A DNA stretch of 27,482 bases, taken from assembly GCA_027596195.1 (NCBI GenBank), contig JADGJG010000257.1, positions 1 to 27,482 of the forward strand, in the 5' to 3' direction. The stretch comes from Podochytrium sp. JEL0797. Taxonomy: Eukaryota; Chytridiomycota; Chytridiomycetes; Chytridiales; Chytriomycetaceae. Position 1 is the first letter of the stretch; each line of letters begins with the position of its first letter. Below are positions 1 through 11,900 of this stretch, in pieces. The position numbers were made by a program, and so were the translations under genes. The notes below the pieces were generated by a model. The model saw only the letters and a list, made by a program, of their open reading frames with translations. It was not told the DNA's origin and ran no database searches.

Positions 1-1009
1 AATCCAGGCACCGTCGCGAGGAGAGTAGGGCGGGTGTTCGGACAACTGGGTGGGAGCAATCACGTACGAGACGGCAGGCAAGGTACCAGCCTTGGCAAGA
101 GCATAGAACTGATTCAAAGACTGCCCAACGATACCCTGCTGACGGAGCGGAGAGCCAGAAGCCGCCTTCTGGAATGTCCCGAACCAAGCGAGAGGGTTGT
201 CGTCAAAATTGTCCGAGTCCTGGAACACGCTCCACGAAACGCCAGCGCCTTGGTAGTACTCGGGAGCAGTCTTCCACGTGAGTGGGTAACAGTTGAATCC
301 ACCCGTCTCACACCCGGGAGTCTCGTTGTTGTCGATGAAGGGAGTACCCGCTGCCATAATCGACCCAGAGACCCACACGGCGCGGTTGGGGTTGGTGGAA
401 GAAATAACACCTTCCTGATACATGTCACCGACAGTCCAACCTTCAGCAATACCAAACTGGACGGGAATATCCTTGCGCTGGAAGTGGCCCCAGGAGTATG
501 GCGTGTTTTGCGTTGCCCACTGGTTGTTGAGTCCGCCGTTCAAGGCCAACTGATTGGCACCCCAGCCGTTGCTTCCAGCAGACTATTTAATGTCCAGAAG
601 AATAAATCAATACCTGATATGAAAGGAAGAAACCGAAGAGTTCCTCACCATGCATTGAGTCGCATCGTTGAACGCGCCGCCGAGGTAGTTGAGGTACCAT
701 GGCAACAAGTAGTTAGCGCCAGTGTTCATTCCAGCAACAGATTGCTGCCAAACGGGGCTTCCACTGTTGACTTGAACGTTGGGGTCCGAGAAGCCGCGGA
801 CACCAGCCATCGTGCCAAAGTAGTGGTCGAACGCGCGATTCTCTCAAAGGGAACGGGAGGAATCAGCGGAGCAATGAATCAACGGAAAATTGGGGGAGCA
901 CACCTTGCATGAAGAGAACCACGTGTTCGATGGTGGCAAGAGAGTCGGCAAGGACGGACCCCGCAAGAAGAGACAGGATGGTCGCAGAAAGAGAGACGAC
1001 TTGGACCAT
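1..1009 (-). CDS. secreted phospholipase C-type phosphoesterase, 3' end missing at window edge
   Basis: Member of the phosphoesterase family that includes bacterial non-haemolytic phospholipase C and fungal secreted homologues, which hydrolyse phospholipid or other phosphoester substrates outside the cell. Three exons are visible: 1009-904, 842-649 and 582-1 (introns 903-843 and 648-583, both GT...AG). The spliced protein begins with a hydrophobic signal peptide (MVQVVSLSATILSLLAG). Next comes the family hallmark IEHVVLFMQENRAFDHYFGT, completed exactly across the first splice junction, then GVRGFSDP, AGSNGWGANQ, NTPYSWGHF, IPVQFGIAEGWTVGDMYQE, VSGSIMAAG, NNETPGCE, SWSVFQDSDNFDDNPLAWF and SEHPPYSPRDGAW. 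The motif order and spacing match the family. About 295 residues are present and the C-terminus continues beyond base 1. The start is set by the signal peptide and by a TATA-like element about 50 bp upstream. A second copy begins at the right end of the window with a nearly identical start and promoter. Family call is secure; exact substrate is not known. Confidence 0.9.
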
Positions 1010-1164
1010 ATTCTTTTTGAGGCAATTGGTGGCGGAACTTGCTGGCTTTTGTATCTTTTATGCACGAAAGGCGCGTGCCAGTTGCGAGCCAAGCAATCGC
1101 AGCGCGTGCGCGATTTTGCCAGCGAGATTTGCTGACATTTTAATCAAATACAGGCGTGTGCCTT
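1010..1164 (-). promoter_or_regulatory. promoter/5' UTR of the left phospholipase C gene, duplicated at 27286-27430
   Basis: Read on the minus strand, this block carries a TATA-like CATAAAAGATAC (about 1051-1062), AAAATCGCGCACGCGCTGC (about 1100-1118), GATTAAAAT and AAGGCACACG (1155-1164). The same elements recur in the same order and at similar spacing directly upstream of the second phospholipase C start at the right end of the window. Conservation of non-coding sequence at this level shows either recent duplication or retained promoter function. Confidence 0.7.
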
Positions 1165-1299
1165 GCGATAGCCTCGTGTCAAATAAAGGATGCGGGCACG
1201 CCACGGGCACGTTTGTTTTTCGCCACCGGCATGCTTCAAGAAATGATGAAAATATATTTTGTAGCTCAGTAAGTGGTCGAGACACCTCACCTCAATGTC

Positions 1300-1450
1300 A
1301 AAGTATAAGAAGCTGGTGGTGCTGGTGATTGGAGTATACTTGATGGCGGTCTTTCGAAAAAGAGAAATATGAGCTGGTTGTTTCATCCGCTGTGCAACGC
1401 GAACTGATTGGCACACACGCCGTTGCTTCCAACAACCAAATTAGCAAATC
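1300..1450 (-). pseudogene. decayed fragment of a phospholipase C gene (start of exon 3)
   Basis: The stretch around 1396-1432 closely resembles 545-582, which encodes the SAGSNGWGANQLA segment at the start of exon 3 of the neighbouring phospholipase C; I count roughly 30 of 37 matching bases. Weaker matches continue to about 1300, where CTGGTTGTT, GGAGTAT and GCTGG blocks appear in the same order. No open frame survives: the equivalent of GSNGWGANQ reads GSNGVCANQ and then loses frame. It is best read as a remnant of another copy of the same gene, in the same orientation. Its edges are approximate. Confidence 0.55.
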
Positions 1451-1914
1451 AAAACAATTCCCGCTTTCAATTAAACAACGAATCTGCGAACCCTCTCTCT
1501 AATTTTCTCACTATTCTTCCAGAAGTGGGTATGTAGAAAGCTGTGTGGTTTACGCCCCCCTAAAACCTTGTTATGTTAATGTAACGAAATGCACTTCCGG
1601 AAATGACCAATTCCGCGTTCTCTTCCGATTTCTTCCGGGTGATCGAACTTGGGTTCCCTTTTGGGTTGATAGGGTGGAATCGGGGCGCGTTTTGTGCGCT
1701 GGTCAGAGTCATCGATTGTGGCAACGCGTCACCATCTTTTAATCTTGGAATTGACAATATTTATTGGAGCTTGGCTCGGACAGGCGGACAGTTGTGGCAG
1801 GGATGGAGGTGGAATCAGCGATATCTTTTTTGGAGGAATGAAGATGAATACGGCCAAGGGCATAACAGAACGCGGCCGCAACGCGCCTATTTTCCAAAAA
1901 AATATACATCAAAA
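1451..1914. other. intergenic, upstream of F-box/ankyrin-like gene
   Basis: I see no convincing coding sequence or RNA gene here. Open frames through the region have no recognisable motifs and no good splice partners. It presumably holds the promoter of the gene starting at 1915, whose ATG is preceded by an A-rich stretch (about 1895-1914). Confidence 0.4.
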
Positions 1915-3413
1915 ATGCCGACCGGATCGCGAACGGCCAAAACACCATGCAACCCCGCTGTTTCTCTCCCCACGTAAGCCAAATATCTGCTTACTGATGA
2001 ACTGCGAATAACCTTTGCTGCAGACCCACACTCACGAACATTCCTCGTGAAGTTATTCAACGCATCCTTCTTTATCTTCCCATGGACCCACTCTGCATTG
2101 AATCGGCCCTGTCGTGCAGTACCATCTTTGACGTCTCCGTGTTCAACACTGTGGGATACGCGTTGGTCCACTTCAAGGCGTGGTGGCACGCGAGTGGAAA
2201 GTCGATTTGGGAGTTTTTGGACGCGAAGGAACTGTATGGGACCAAGTGGCGTTGTCTTCCGACGTTGTACCAAGCCGCGATACTCTCTCTGCTTGTTTCT
2301 GCGGAACCTCCAAAACGCGTGGGTGGCAGCAACGACGACGACGACGACAACCCGTACTCTGACGATTCGCTCGACTTTCACGAACGCTGGCAACTCTCGT
2401 CTCCTCAGTTTGCAAGACTCGTGGAGATCCTCATGTTGCCGCAACTTGAGTTCACCATTTCCTCCGGGAACCACCGTCTGTTCCGTTGGGCATGCGCGCT
2501 TGGGCACAAGGACGTTGTCTCAAGACTGTTGAAACTCCCACTCACAAACCCCTCTGCGCTTGAAAATTGGGCCGTGTTTGGAGCTTGTTGTGGGGAGCAT
2601 TGGGACGTGTTGCATCTGCTCCTCGCGGATCCAAGACTCGATTTGATGCTGGGCAATCCCAACGTGGTCTCCACTCTAGCGCAACACGCGCGCTTTGACG
2701 AACTCCTCAAGATTCTCGCCGACCCTTCCATTGACCCTTCCTTGAACGAAAGCGCGGCCCTCCTTTTCGCCGTGAGCCATGGCCACGTGAACGCCGTTAT
2801 GCACCTGCTCGCGGATCCTCGCATCAAGGGAAAAGAAAACGACGTGTTTTTAGGCGCGATTCAGCTCAGCCATTTCGAACTGGTCCATCGCTTGCTGGAA
2901 TCCGACCGCGTGGACCCATCTGCCGAAAACAACGTTGCGATTCAAATGGTTGCTATGAGTGGGGACGTTGATCTGTGTCGCATGTTACTTGCAGACCCTC
3001 GTGTGGATCCCTCGGATGATGGTAACACGGCGCTTCGTGAGGCGGTTCTTTACAATCGTTTGCCGATTGTGGAACTGCTGCTCCAACACCCACGCGTGCG
3101 TCCGGGAGCTAGAAATCTGGCGGATGCGGTTGATTGTGGATACGTTGAGGGTGTACGGTTGTTATTGAAGGATGGACGCGTTGATCCCAGTTTGAATGAT
3201 AATGAGGTGGTGTTGGGTGCGGCGGAAAATGGGGCGATCGTGTGTGATGAGGTCAATGGGGCGTTGCTGTCGGCTATTCTCGATGAGAAAGATTCTTCGG
3301 ATAATGGAAGGATGTATTCGGAAATCTTTTGGATGTTGATGGGGGATGAACGCGTGAAAGCTTCGCTGTCGGAGGAGCACAAGAGAATCATCCACGAGAT
3401 GGTCAAGTTTTGA
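1915..3413 (+). CDS. F-box-like protein with ankyrin-like 'LLADPRVDPS' repeats
   Basis: Two exons, 1915-1973 and 2024-3413, joined over a 50-bp intron with donor GTAAGC, branch-like TTACTGATG and acceptor CTGCAG; the product is 482 aa. The intron is needed because the conserved start of the F-box-like segment (IPREVIQRILLYLPMDPLCI, about residues 26-45) runs upstream of the ATG at 2082 with no other start before a stop at 1998. After a spacer with an acidic run (DDDDD) come about seven degenerate ankyrin-type repeats of around 30 residues, each opening with a variant of LLADPRVDPS followed by an ALxxAxxxGxxxxVxxLL helix pair. By family knowledge, an F-box would link to SCF ubiquitin ligase and the repeats would bind a target. 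That role, and the F-box call itself, are inference. A decayed copy of its C-terminal two-thirds lies at 12880-13820. Confidence 0.75.
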
Positions 3414-3584
3414 TGATACTCGAAAGGGGGTTGGCAGAATGAGTTAGTTAATGTGAGAATAAATGGATTTAAAACGAGAATATCTTTTGAAAAAGGAGAT
3501 TAACGTTCCCAATCCCCCCCGCCCGCCTTCCAAGCAATTTTCACTTTTTCCGAAAAAAAGAAAAAACACCACCAAAAAAACCAA

Positions 3585-4493
3585 ATGTTTGGATTCGGAA
3601 AGCAAACGGAGCAACCCACCCCCGCCAAGATCGAAAGCGAATTCGTCAGCGACTCCGAGTCCACCCGTGCGCAGACCACTTCCCCAGCCATGTCAGTCTC
3701 CTCGCTCACCCTCCCGGGTGCCTACCTGCACCCGATCACGGCGCAGTCGCCCATCGAATACCTGTTCATCAACGAGAACCCGATGGGCGCACCGCAGGGG
3801 AAGCCCAAGGAGCGTTTGACGGGAAGCTTTGGACCGTTGCCTATGCGGACCAACTACGATAAGCTGTTGTATGGAACGGGGGCGGCGTACTTTTCGGGTG
3901 CGTTTTTTCTTCTGTGGAGTTCGAGACTGGAGATGAGCTGATAAAGTGATGCAGGTTTCATTGGCGGTGGTGCGTACGGAGCCATCCGTGGACTTCAGAT
4001 GGCGCAAGGCAGTTCCTTCAAGATTCGATTCAACAGTGTTCTCAACTCGATTGGAAGACAGGGACCCAGAATTGCCAACTCGATGGGTGTTTTGAGTGAG
4101 TTCTTCTTCTTTTGGATCGAATTCGTGTTGTTGCAGTTCTTGTGGTTGGTTGAACTGACGTGGGTTTTTTCTCGTTTTTAGCCTTGGGATGGGCCTTGTT
4201 GGACAACACGCTCTACTCATGGAGAGGAGAGGTTTCTGATTACTACAACCACGTGGGTGCTGCTTTCTTGTCGGGTGCCCTTTTCAAGTCAACAGGTGAG
4301 GACAGATTCTTAGGCTTTCCCTTGTTTTGATTCACTGACGGAATCCCTCCGTTTAGCCGGTGTTCGCCCTGCCTTGATTGCTGGAGGATTGATGTCTGCT
4401 GTGGTGGGATCGTATGGGTTGTGGGAGATGTCAACGTCCGAAAAGACCAAGAAACCCGTGTCGCTCCCAGTTCCTGCCCCTGCCACCGCATAA
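3585..4493 (+). CDS. TIM23: mitochondrial import inner membrane translocase subunit Tim23
   Basis: Channel-forming subunit of the TIM23 complex, which imports presequence-bearing proteins across or into the mitochondrial inner membrane. Four exons, 3585-3897, 3955-4095, 4182-4295 and 4357-4493, give 234 aa, close to the usual fungal length of about 220-240. Residues 1-80 form the hydrophilic intermembrane-space region. The Tim17/22/23 fold follows: LLYGTGAAYFSGGFIGGGA, GAIRGLQ, KIRFNSVLNSIGRQGPRIAN, GVLTLGWALLDNTLYSWRGE, NHVGAAFLSGALFKST and AGVRPALIAGG, with glycine-rich GxxxG membrane helices. All three introns are short with GTGAG/GTGCG donors, and the spliced frame is continuous. It converges on RPT2, with 144 bp between the stop codons. 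Confidence 0.95.
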
Positions 4494-4546
4494 ACTCAAT
4501 TTCTATCGAATTCATGACATCCCTCCCACTCCGAAAACCAACCTAC

Positions 4547-4552
4547 AATAAA
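4547..4552 (+). promoter_or_regulatory. poly(A) signal AATAAA for TIM23
   Basis: AATAAA lies 53 bp after the TIM23 stop codon and is the only canonical signal in the short convergent gap with RPT2. Confidence 0.55.
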
Positions 4553-4637
4553 AGCGTCCTTTTTTGGCTCGTTGAAATTTTTTGACTTGATTTGGTAATC
4601 GAAAGCGAGTTGTGTATTTTTTTCGTAATCCCCCCCT

Positions 4638-6452
<1,815 letters not shown>

Positions 6453-6898
6453 TTTTTTGTAGAGATGCCAACTGCCGCCATTAACTCCCTAAAAATGTAA
6501 GTGAAACTAACACATACGCTGTAGCTTAAATCATTCTCTCGCTCCCCAGATTCACCACGTAGGATATTCTCAGAATATTTTTGATAGCAGCTCCCCCCCG
6601 GCCCACCCCCGACCCCGCCCCATCCACCTCCTCACCAACCTCCTCCAACAGGTGCATTCGTCACACACATAACCCACCACAACCTCCGGTCCAACAAACG
6701 CGTCGCAGCATTTGTCTCAACTTATCCCCCCCGCACCCCCCCCCAACCTACCCACTGCGTCTCAGTCTTCCTCCACGCGTGGCACAATCGTTGATCGAAT
6801 CTGGAGGCAATAAATAACTCACAACAAAAAAGATGTTTATTCGCAAACGGAATCCCCCCCCCCCCCCCCACCCACCCATCCAAAACCGCACCCCCTCC
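6453..6898. other. intergenic between RPT2 5' end and the PGDH-like gene 3' end
   Basis: This C-rich gap holds the RPT2 promoter and the 3' end of the PGDH-like transcript. A TTTATT at 6836-6841 reads as AATAAA on the minus strand about 60 bp after the PGDH-like stop. A run of C at about 6850-6870 is simple sequence. No gene is apparent. Confidence 0.5.
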
Positions 6899-8549
6899 TC
6901 ACAAAATACGAGTCTTGACGGTATGAGCCAACAACGCCAACTGACTCACAATCTCCGTCGTCACCTCCTCCGCAGCAATATCCGCAATAATGTACCCCAA
7001 ATTGTCTTTGGTATCCAGAATCTGTTTGCCCACATTGTACCCGGAGAGAATGTAGTCGATTTCTTGGAGGACCCCGCGCACGTTTCGGTGCACGTTGATG
7101 ATGCGTCGGGTACCAGATTTGAGCGGCCACGCGGAGATGGAGGGGAAGTTGGCCGTTCCAACTGTAGACCCGAGAGTGATGTTGTTGACAACAGCAGTAG
7201 CGACTTCAGTGCCGACGCGCATGTCGCCTTCGGTGGTCATGTCGCCTGTTTTTTTTTGGTTAGTTTAGTTTTTGTTCGTCAGATGAGGGGAGAAAGGAAG
7301 GGGCGCTTTACCAATGTTGGGAGTCATGACCACGTTTTTGAGACCCATGAGGGGGGTCTTGAATTCAGCCTTCTTTCCGCTAGGTTGGTTGGGGAACGCG
7401 TCGATGGCGGCGCCGCGGATCGTTCCTGCTTTGAGAGCCTCAGCAAGAGCATCGAGGTCGACCTGCGTTGAAGAAAAGAGGGAAACCAAAAGCGATCAGT
7501 AAATAAGAAAAAAAACACGTGCCAAATGTACAAATAAAAATGTGAAAAAAAGAAAGCTTTACCGCATCCCCGGCACTCGCATTAATCAAATACGCCGTCT
7601 TCTTCATCAACGCAATCTCCTTCTTCCCAATGAGGTTCTTGTTCTCGGGTGAATTCCCGATATTCAAGCTCACGTAATCACTCTCCTTCAACACCTCCTC
7701 CAACGACTTTCTCGCCTTGGCTCTTCCCATCGGCATCTGGCTGTTGACGTCGTAAAACACAACCTCAAGCGAAAGCGCTTCGGCCATGACTCCGAGTTGG
7801 GACCCGACTTGTCCGTACCCCACGATTCCGAGCTTCTTGCCGCGCACTTCCGTGCATCCGGCAGAGATTTTGTTCCATTCTCCGGTGTGGATTTCTTTGG
7901 AACGGTCACCGATTTGACGCGCGAGCAGGACAATGAAGGAGATGATGATTTCGGCGACGGAGCCTTGGTGTTGGAAGGGGGAGGTGAAGACGGGGATCTG
8001 TGCGGGGTAAATGGGTGCATTTGCGAAATTGGAGTGGAAGAGAGTTAATGAAAACGTCCCGCCATCACGCAATCAGTGATAACAAAAAAGAGTTCATACC
8101 CCCATGCTCTGAGCAACCTCCAAATCAACACAACTGGCGTCTTTGCCAAACACTCCAATCGCCAGCAACCTGTGTCCAGACTTGATGACTTCATCCGTGA
8201 GACATTGCTCTTCCTTCCCGTCCCTATCAGAGCACGCAACCAAAAAAAATGACGTCAGTTTTCTTTATCTATTTCGAATCGGGAATCGCCGGGTATTCAC
8301 CTCAGACAGACAATGTTGTATTCGGTAATCTTCTTGACGAGTTGGGCTTCGCTGAGGGTGTCGAAGCATTCGTCAATCTGGCATTGAGAGAGGGTTAGAT
8401 TAGCGAAAGATAAGATGATTCGCAGCACTGTGCTGGCAGCATAAAGGTAATACCTTGAATCCAGAGTTCTTGAAGATGTCCATGGCTGTGGCGGGCAGCG
8501 GGTCGAGGACCAACATGCGGATTTCCTTGTTGAGCTGGCCTTTGATCAT
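6899..8549 (-). CDS. D-3-phosphoglycerate dehydrogenase-like protein lacking all three catalytic residues
   Basis: Six exons: 8549-8454, 8377-8301, 8223-8100, 7997-7563, 7462-7312 and 7245-6899, giving 409 aa, almost exactly the length of E. coli SerA (410). The SerA-type layout is complete. It has an N-terminal substrate-domain half (LLAIGVFGKDASCVDLEVA, IPVFTSPFQHQGSVAEI), a Rossmann NAD domain (LGIVGYGQVGSQLGVMAEAL followed by FYD), and a C-terminal ACT-like regulatory domain (GTANFPSISAW, INVHRNVRGVL, ILDTKDNLGYIIADI). However, the family's catalytic Arg, Glu and His are replaced: NASAGDA (Ala241, codon 7572-7574), FPNQP (Gln270, codon 7385-7387) and TPNIG (Asn293, codon 7316-7318). The Arg in the usual S-R-SVAE segment is also lost (QHQGSVAE). 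Ordinary serine biosynthesis activity is therefore unlikely; a regulatory or NAD-sensing role is inference. It is divergent from IRE1, with 392 bp between starts. Confidence 0.85.
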
Positions 8550-8941
8550 TTTGCTGCGGGTTTGGGTGCGGGTTGGGAGATGATTTTTTTTTTGTTTGAT
8601 TTTTTTCGAACCCTTTCTTTGGGGAAGGGGGAATCCCCCCGTTTGTGGGGCAATCGATGGTCATCATCGATTCATGTGATATTCTATAAACCTCTGAAGG
8701 AATCGCGCATAATATCGCACTATTCCCTTTTCCAAGTTTTGCAAAAATTTGAGATACGGGGCAAGTTGTTTCTTGATTATTTCGTACCCATTGTCTTCTT
8801 TATTCAACAATAAGAATGGGAGAGCCAGAATGCGAGATAGAATGGCGGAGAGGAATAAAGATGGTATTTATGTTGTTTTGTGTTGTGGGCCTTGCGGAGG
8901 CAATTCTTCGAGTCATTTTGATTTGAAATTGATTTTGCAAG
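8550..8941. promoter_or_regulatory. shared divergent promoter of PGDH-like gene and IRE1
   Basis: This 392-bp gap lies between two divergent start codons. It contains a T-rich block at about 8582-8610 and a perfect 8-bp dyad with a 5-bp spacer at 8652-8672 (AATCGATG / CATCGATT). No gene or canonical unfolded-protein-response element was recognised. Confidence 0.5.
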
Positions 8942-11900
8942 ATGCACATACGCGAAGTGCGACTTCGGCTCCTCGTTGGGGCACTACTTGGACTCGCCTT
9001 GGGCCTGATGGCTGAGCCGCGACCAGGCGGACCCCTCGGCGGGCTTCTGCTTGCGCCTGGCTCTTCGCGGGGACAGCTGCGGCCTGTACGGGCAGCGCCT
9101 GCTCCTGTGATTGGCGGTGGGCCCCTGCTTCACGACGACACTCCCGAACAACGACGCCTCGTAGTCGTAGCGACAGTGGATGGCGCGCTGCACGGCGTGC
9201 ACGGACGCACTGGCGCCACGCTGTGGACCACGTCGGATCCCTGGGGCGCCCTCGCCACGGCGCAGTGCGCAGACCCCGAACAAGACGGCGTCATCATCGC
9301 AGAGCCAGTCGGCGACGGAAAACTCTACTTCTACAAAAAGGGACAAGACATGCAGAAGATGCACTCGTCGCTGAAACACTTTTGCGACAAGAGCGCCTTT
9401 GTCGATGGCGAGTTTGTCTACTCGCCAAAGAAGGTCTCGCGGGTCCTGGCTATTCATCCAGAGTCGGGTTCTATCCTAAACACATTTGGCGCGGACGAGC
9501 CGTGGGCCTTGCAAGCGAATCTCTCTCAACAAGACAATGTCGTGCCCATCTTTATCACTCGCACAGAGTACATGCTTGTCATTTCTGACGTGTCCACAAA
9601 GGAGATGAAGTATGTGTTTATCGTGGGGGCCTAATTGAAATCTCATTTCTGACTCATACCTAACAGGTGGAACATCACCTACGGCGAATACTCTCCCGCC
9701 ACCATCCCCGATGCTCTTTTCAATTTGGGTCCGAACCCAGGTCCGAAAGACGTTTCCGTCGGGTCCACTGCCCCCCGTCTGTCCATGACTGCTAACGTGG
9801 ACGGCGTTGTTATTTTGGATGATTCCAGGAATGGTAAATGCTGCTTTTATTTTGTGCGTTTGGGCGTTTGTGCGTGTGCGTGTGTGTATGTGTGTGTGTG
9901 TTGGAGTGATTCAGTACATCTCCGTCGACTCACACTTGTTTTTCCGCCGCCCCCCAAAAAACCACATACAACAGACAACGAATGGGAACTCAAATTCTCC
10001 TCCCCGGCCCTGGCCGCCTTCAGCATCGACGACCCCCTCGTCCCTTCGCAAGGCCACCAAGTCCGCAAATTCTTCCACGCCGATTCCCCGACCCCGGCCG
10101 CGGCCTCTCACTTACCACGGACCAACCCCTTCCTGCATTCAACACCGCGCGTTGCGCCGAAGCTCGATAAAGTGTTTGTGGGGCAGATTGGGGACAGTTA
10201 TTACCTCCTTTCACAAGAAAATTCGAAGATTGGAGGGATTGAGGGTGCGAATCGGGGGTTGATTGACGCACCGGTTCGGAACTCGATTGAGGGGGGGAAG
10301 GGCGTGCCTCCCAAGAAGGTGACGTCGTCTGTCACGGCCGCACCGATTCCTTCGTCTACACAACAGCCTGCGGCCGCGGCGTCTTCGCGCGTGGATGAAT
10401 CGTGTCCACCAGATTCCCCGGCATTTCCATCCTGTCTCGTCGGTGTCCACACTGTAGACCCCGCGAAACCGTCGACTGCGAAACAGGCTTCTTCGTCTGC
10501 AACGAACGGTGGGTCCCCTCCCCCACCGCGCGGGACTGCGTCGGCGTCGCGGATGCCGACTTCAGAGGAGATGCATGCGTTTTTGTCGAGTACGTCTACT
10601 TTCCGGACGCTTGAACGCGTGTTGGGGGGTGGGAGTGGGGGGTTGTCGAATACGGTGGTGTATGTACTCACGGGGCTGGTGTTGTTGGTTGTGACTGCTG
10701 CTGCGTGGTGGTGGTGTGGTGTGAATGCGGGTGGGTGTGTTGTGTGGGTGGAAGGGGTTGGGGTGAAGGTTGGGGAGTTGGAGGGGAGGTATCGCGGGAT
10801 TGTGGGGAGGTTGAATCGCGAGGCGGAGGGTGGGGAGGAGGAGAAGGGGGCTTTGTTGCCGGAACATGTTTTGGCTGGCGGGGAGAAGGAAGAGGAGAAG
10901 GAGGTGGGATGTGCGGTGGGGTGTGGGGTTGTGAATGCTTTTGAGGTTTTGGAGAGGATTTTGGCGGAGGCGAGGGAGGGGTCTGGTGCGAGTGGGGTGG
11001 AAGGGGAGGGCGGGAAGAGGAAGGGGAAGAAGGGGAAGGGGGTTGTGGTTTCGAAGGTTCATAAGGCTGCGGCGGCGGCTGGTGCGGGCAAGAAGAAGAA
11101 GAAGGGGACTCCCGTGCAGGTTGTGCAGGAGAAGGAAACGAGTGTGGAGATTTTATCGAGTGAGGCTGGGAGTGAAGCTGGCGGGGAGGATGACGCCGAG
11201 TTGGATCTCGACAATATGGATCGGTTGACCATGGTGACCACCACGCCCGTGGCTCAACCAAGCGAATTGCTGGTACCCTCACTGGACCCCACGAATCGAA
11301 ACGAAAGCGACACAACCGCAGTCCATTCTCAAAACGAATCTGCTTCCACACCCTCCATCACTTCCATCACCCTCCCCACCGAGCAATCCACTCTCCGCAC
11401 GCTCACCGTCTCGTCTCATGTTCTTGGACACGGATCTCACGGCACTATGGTCTTCAAAGGCACCTTCGAAGGCCGCCCTGTGGCCATCAAACGGCTCCTT
11501 CTCGACTTTTACGACGTGGCTCACCATGAGGTCAAGATCTTGCAAGATTCAGACCACCACCCGAACGTGATTCGATACTTTTACCAAGAAGCCACCGAAC
11601 GATTCATGTACATTGCCCTCGAACTCTGCCCAGCAAGTTTGGCGGACGTGGTTGAAAACCCCATGAACGCCGAACTCCACGCCATCGCACTCACCCTCAA
11701 ACCACAACGCGTCCTGTTCCAAATCATGGCCGGAATCCAACACCTGCATGACCTCAAACTCGTGCACCGCGACATCAAACCTCAAAACATTCTCGTTTCC
11801 GCGGGGGACGGGTACCGGCGCGGTAGTGGTGGGAAGAGCGGTCGACACCCGCGGATCCTCATCACCGATTTTGGACTTTGTAAACGCCTCGCGGATGATG

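Noticed and set aside
34..912. Long open frame on the plus strand (about 290 codons)
   Set aside because: It is antisense to the phospholipase C exons, starts at GTG and has no recognisable motifs; the minus strand gives clear family motifs and splice sites.
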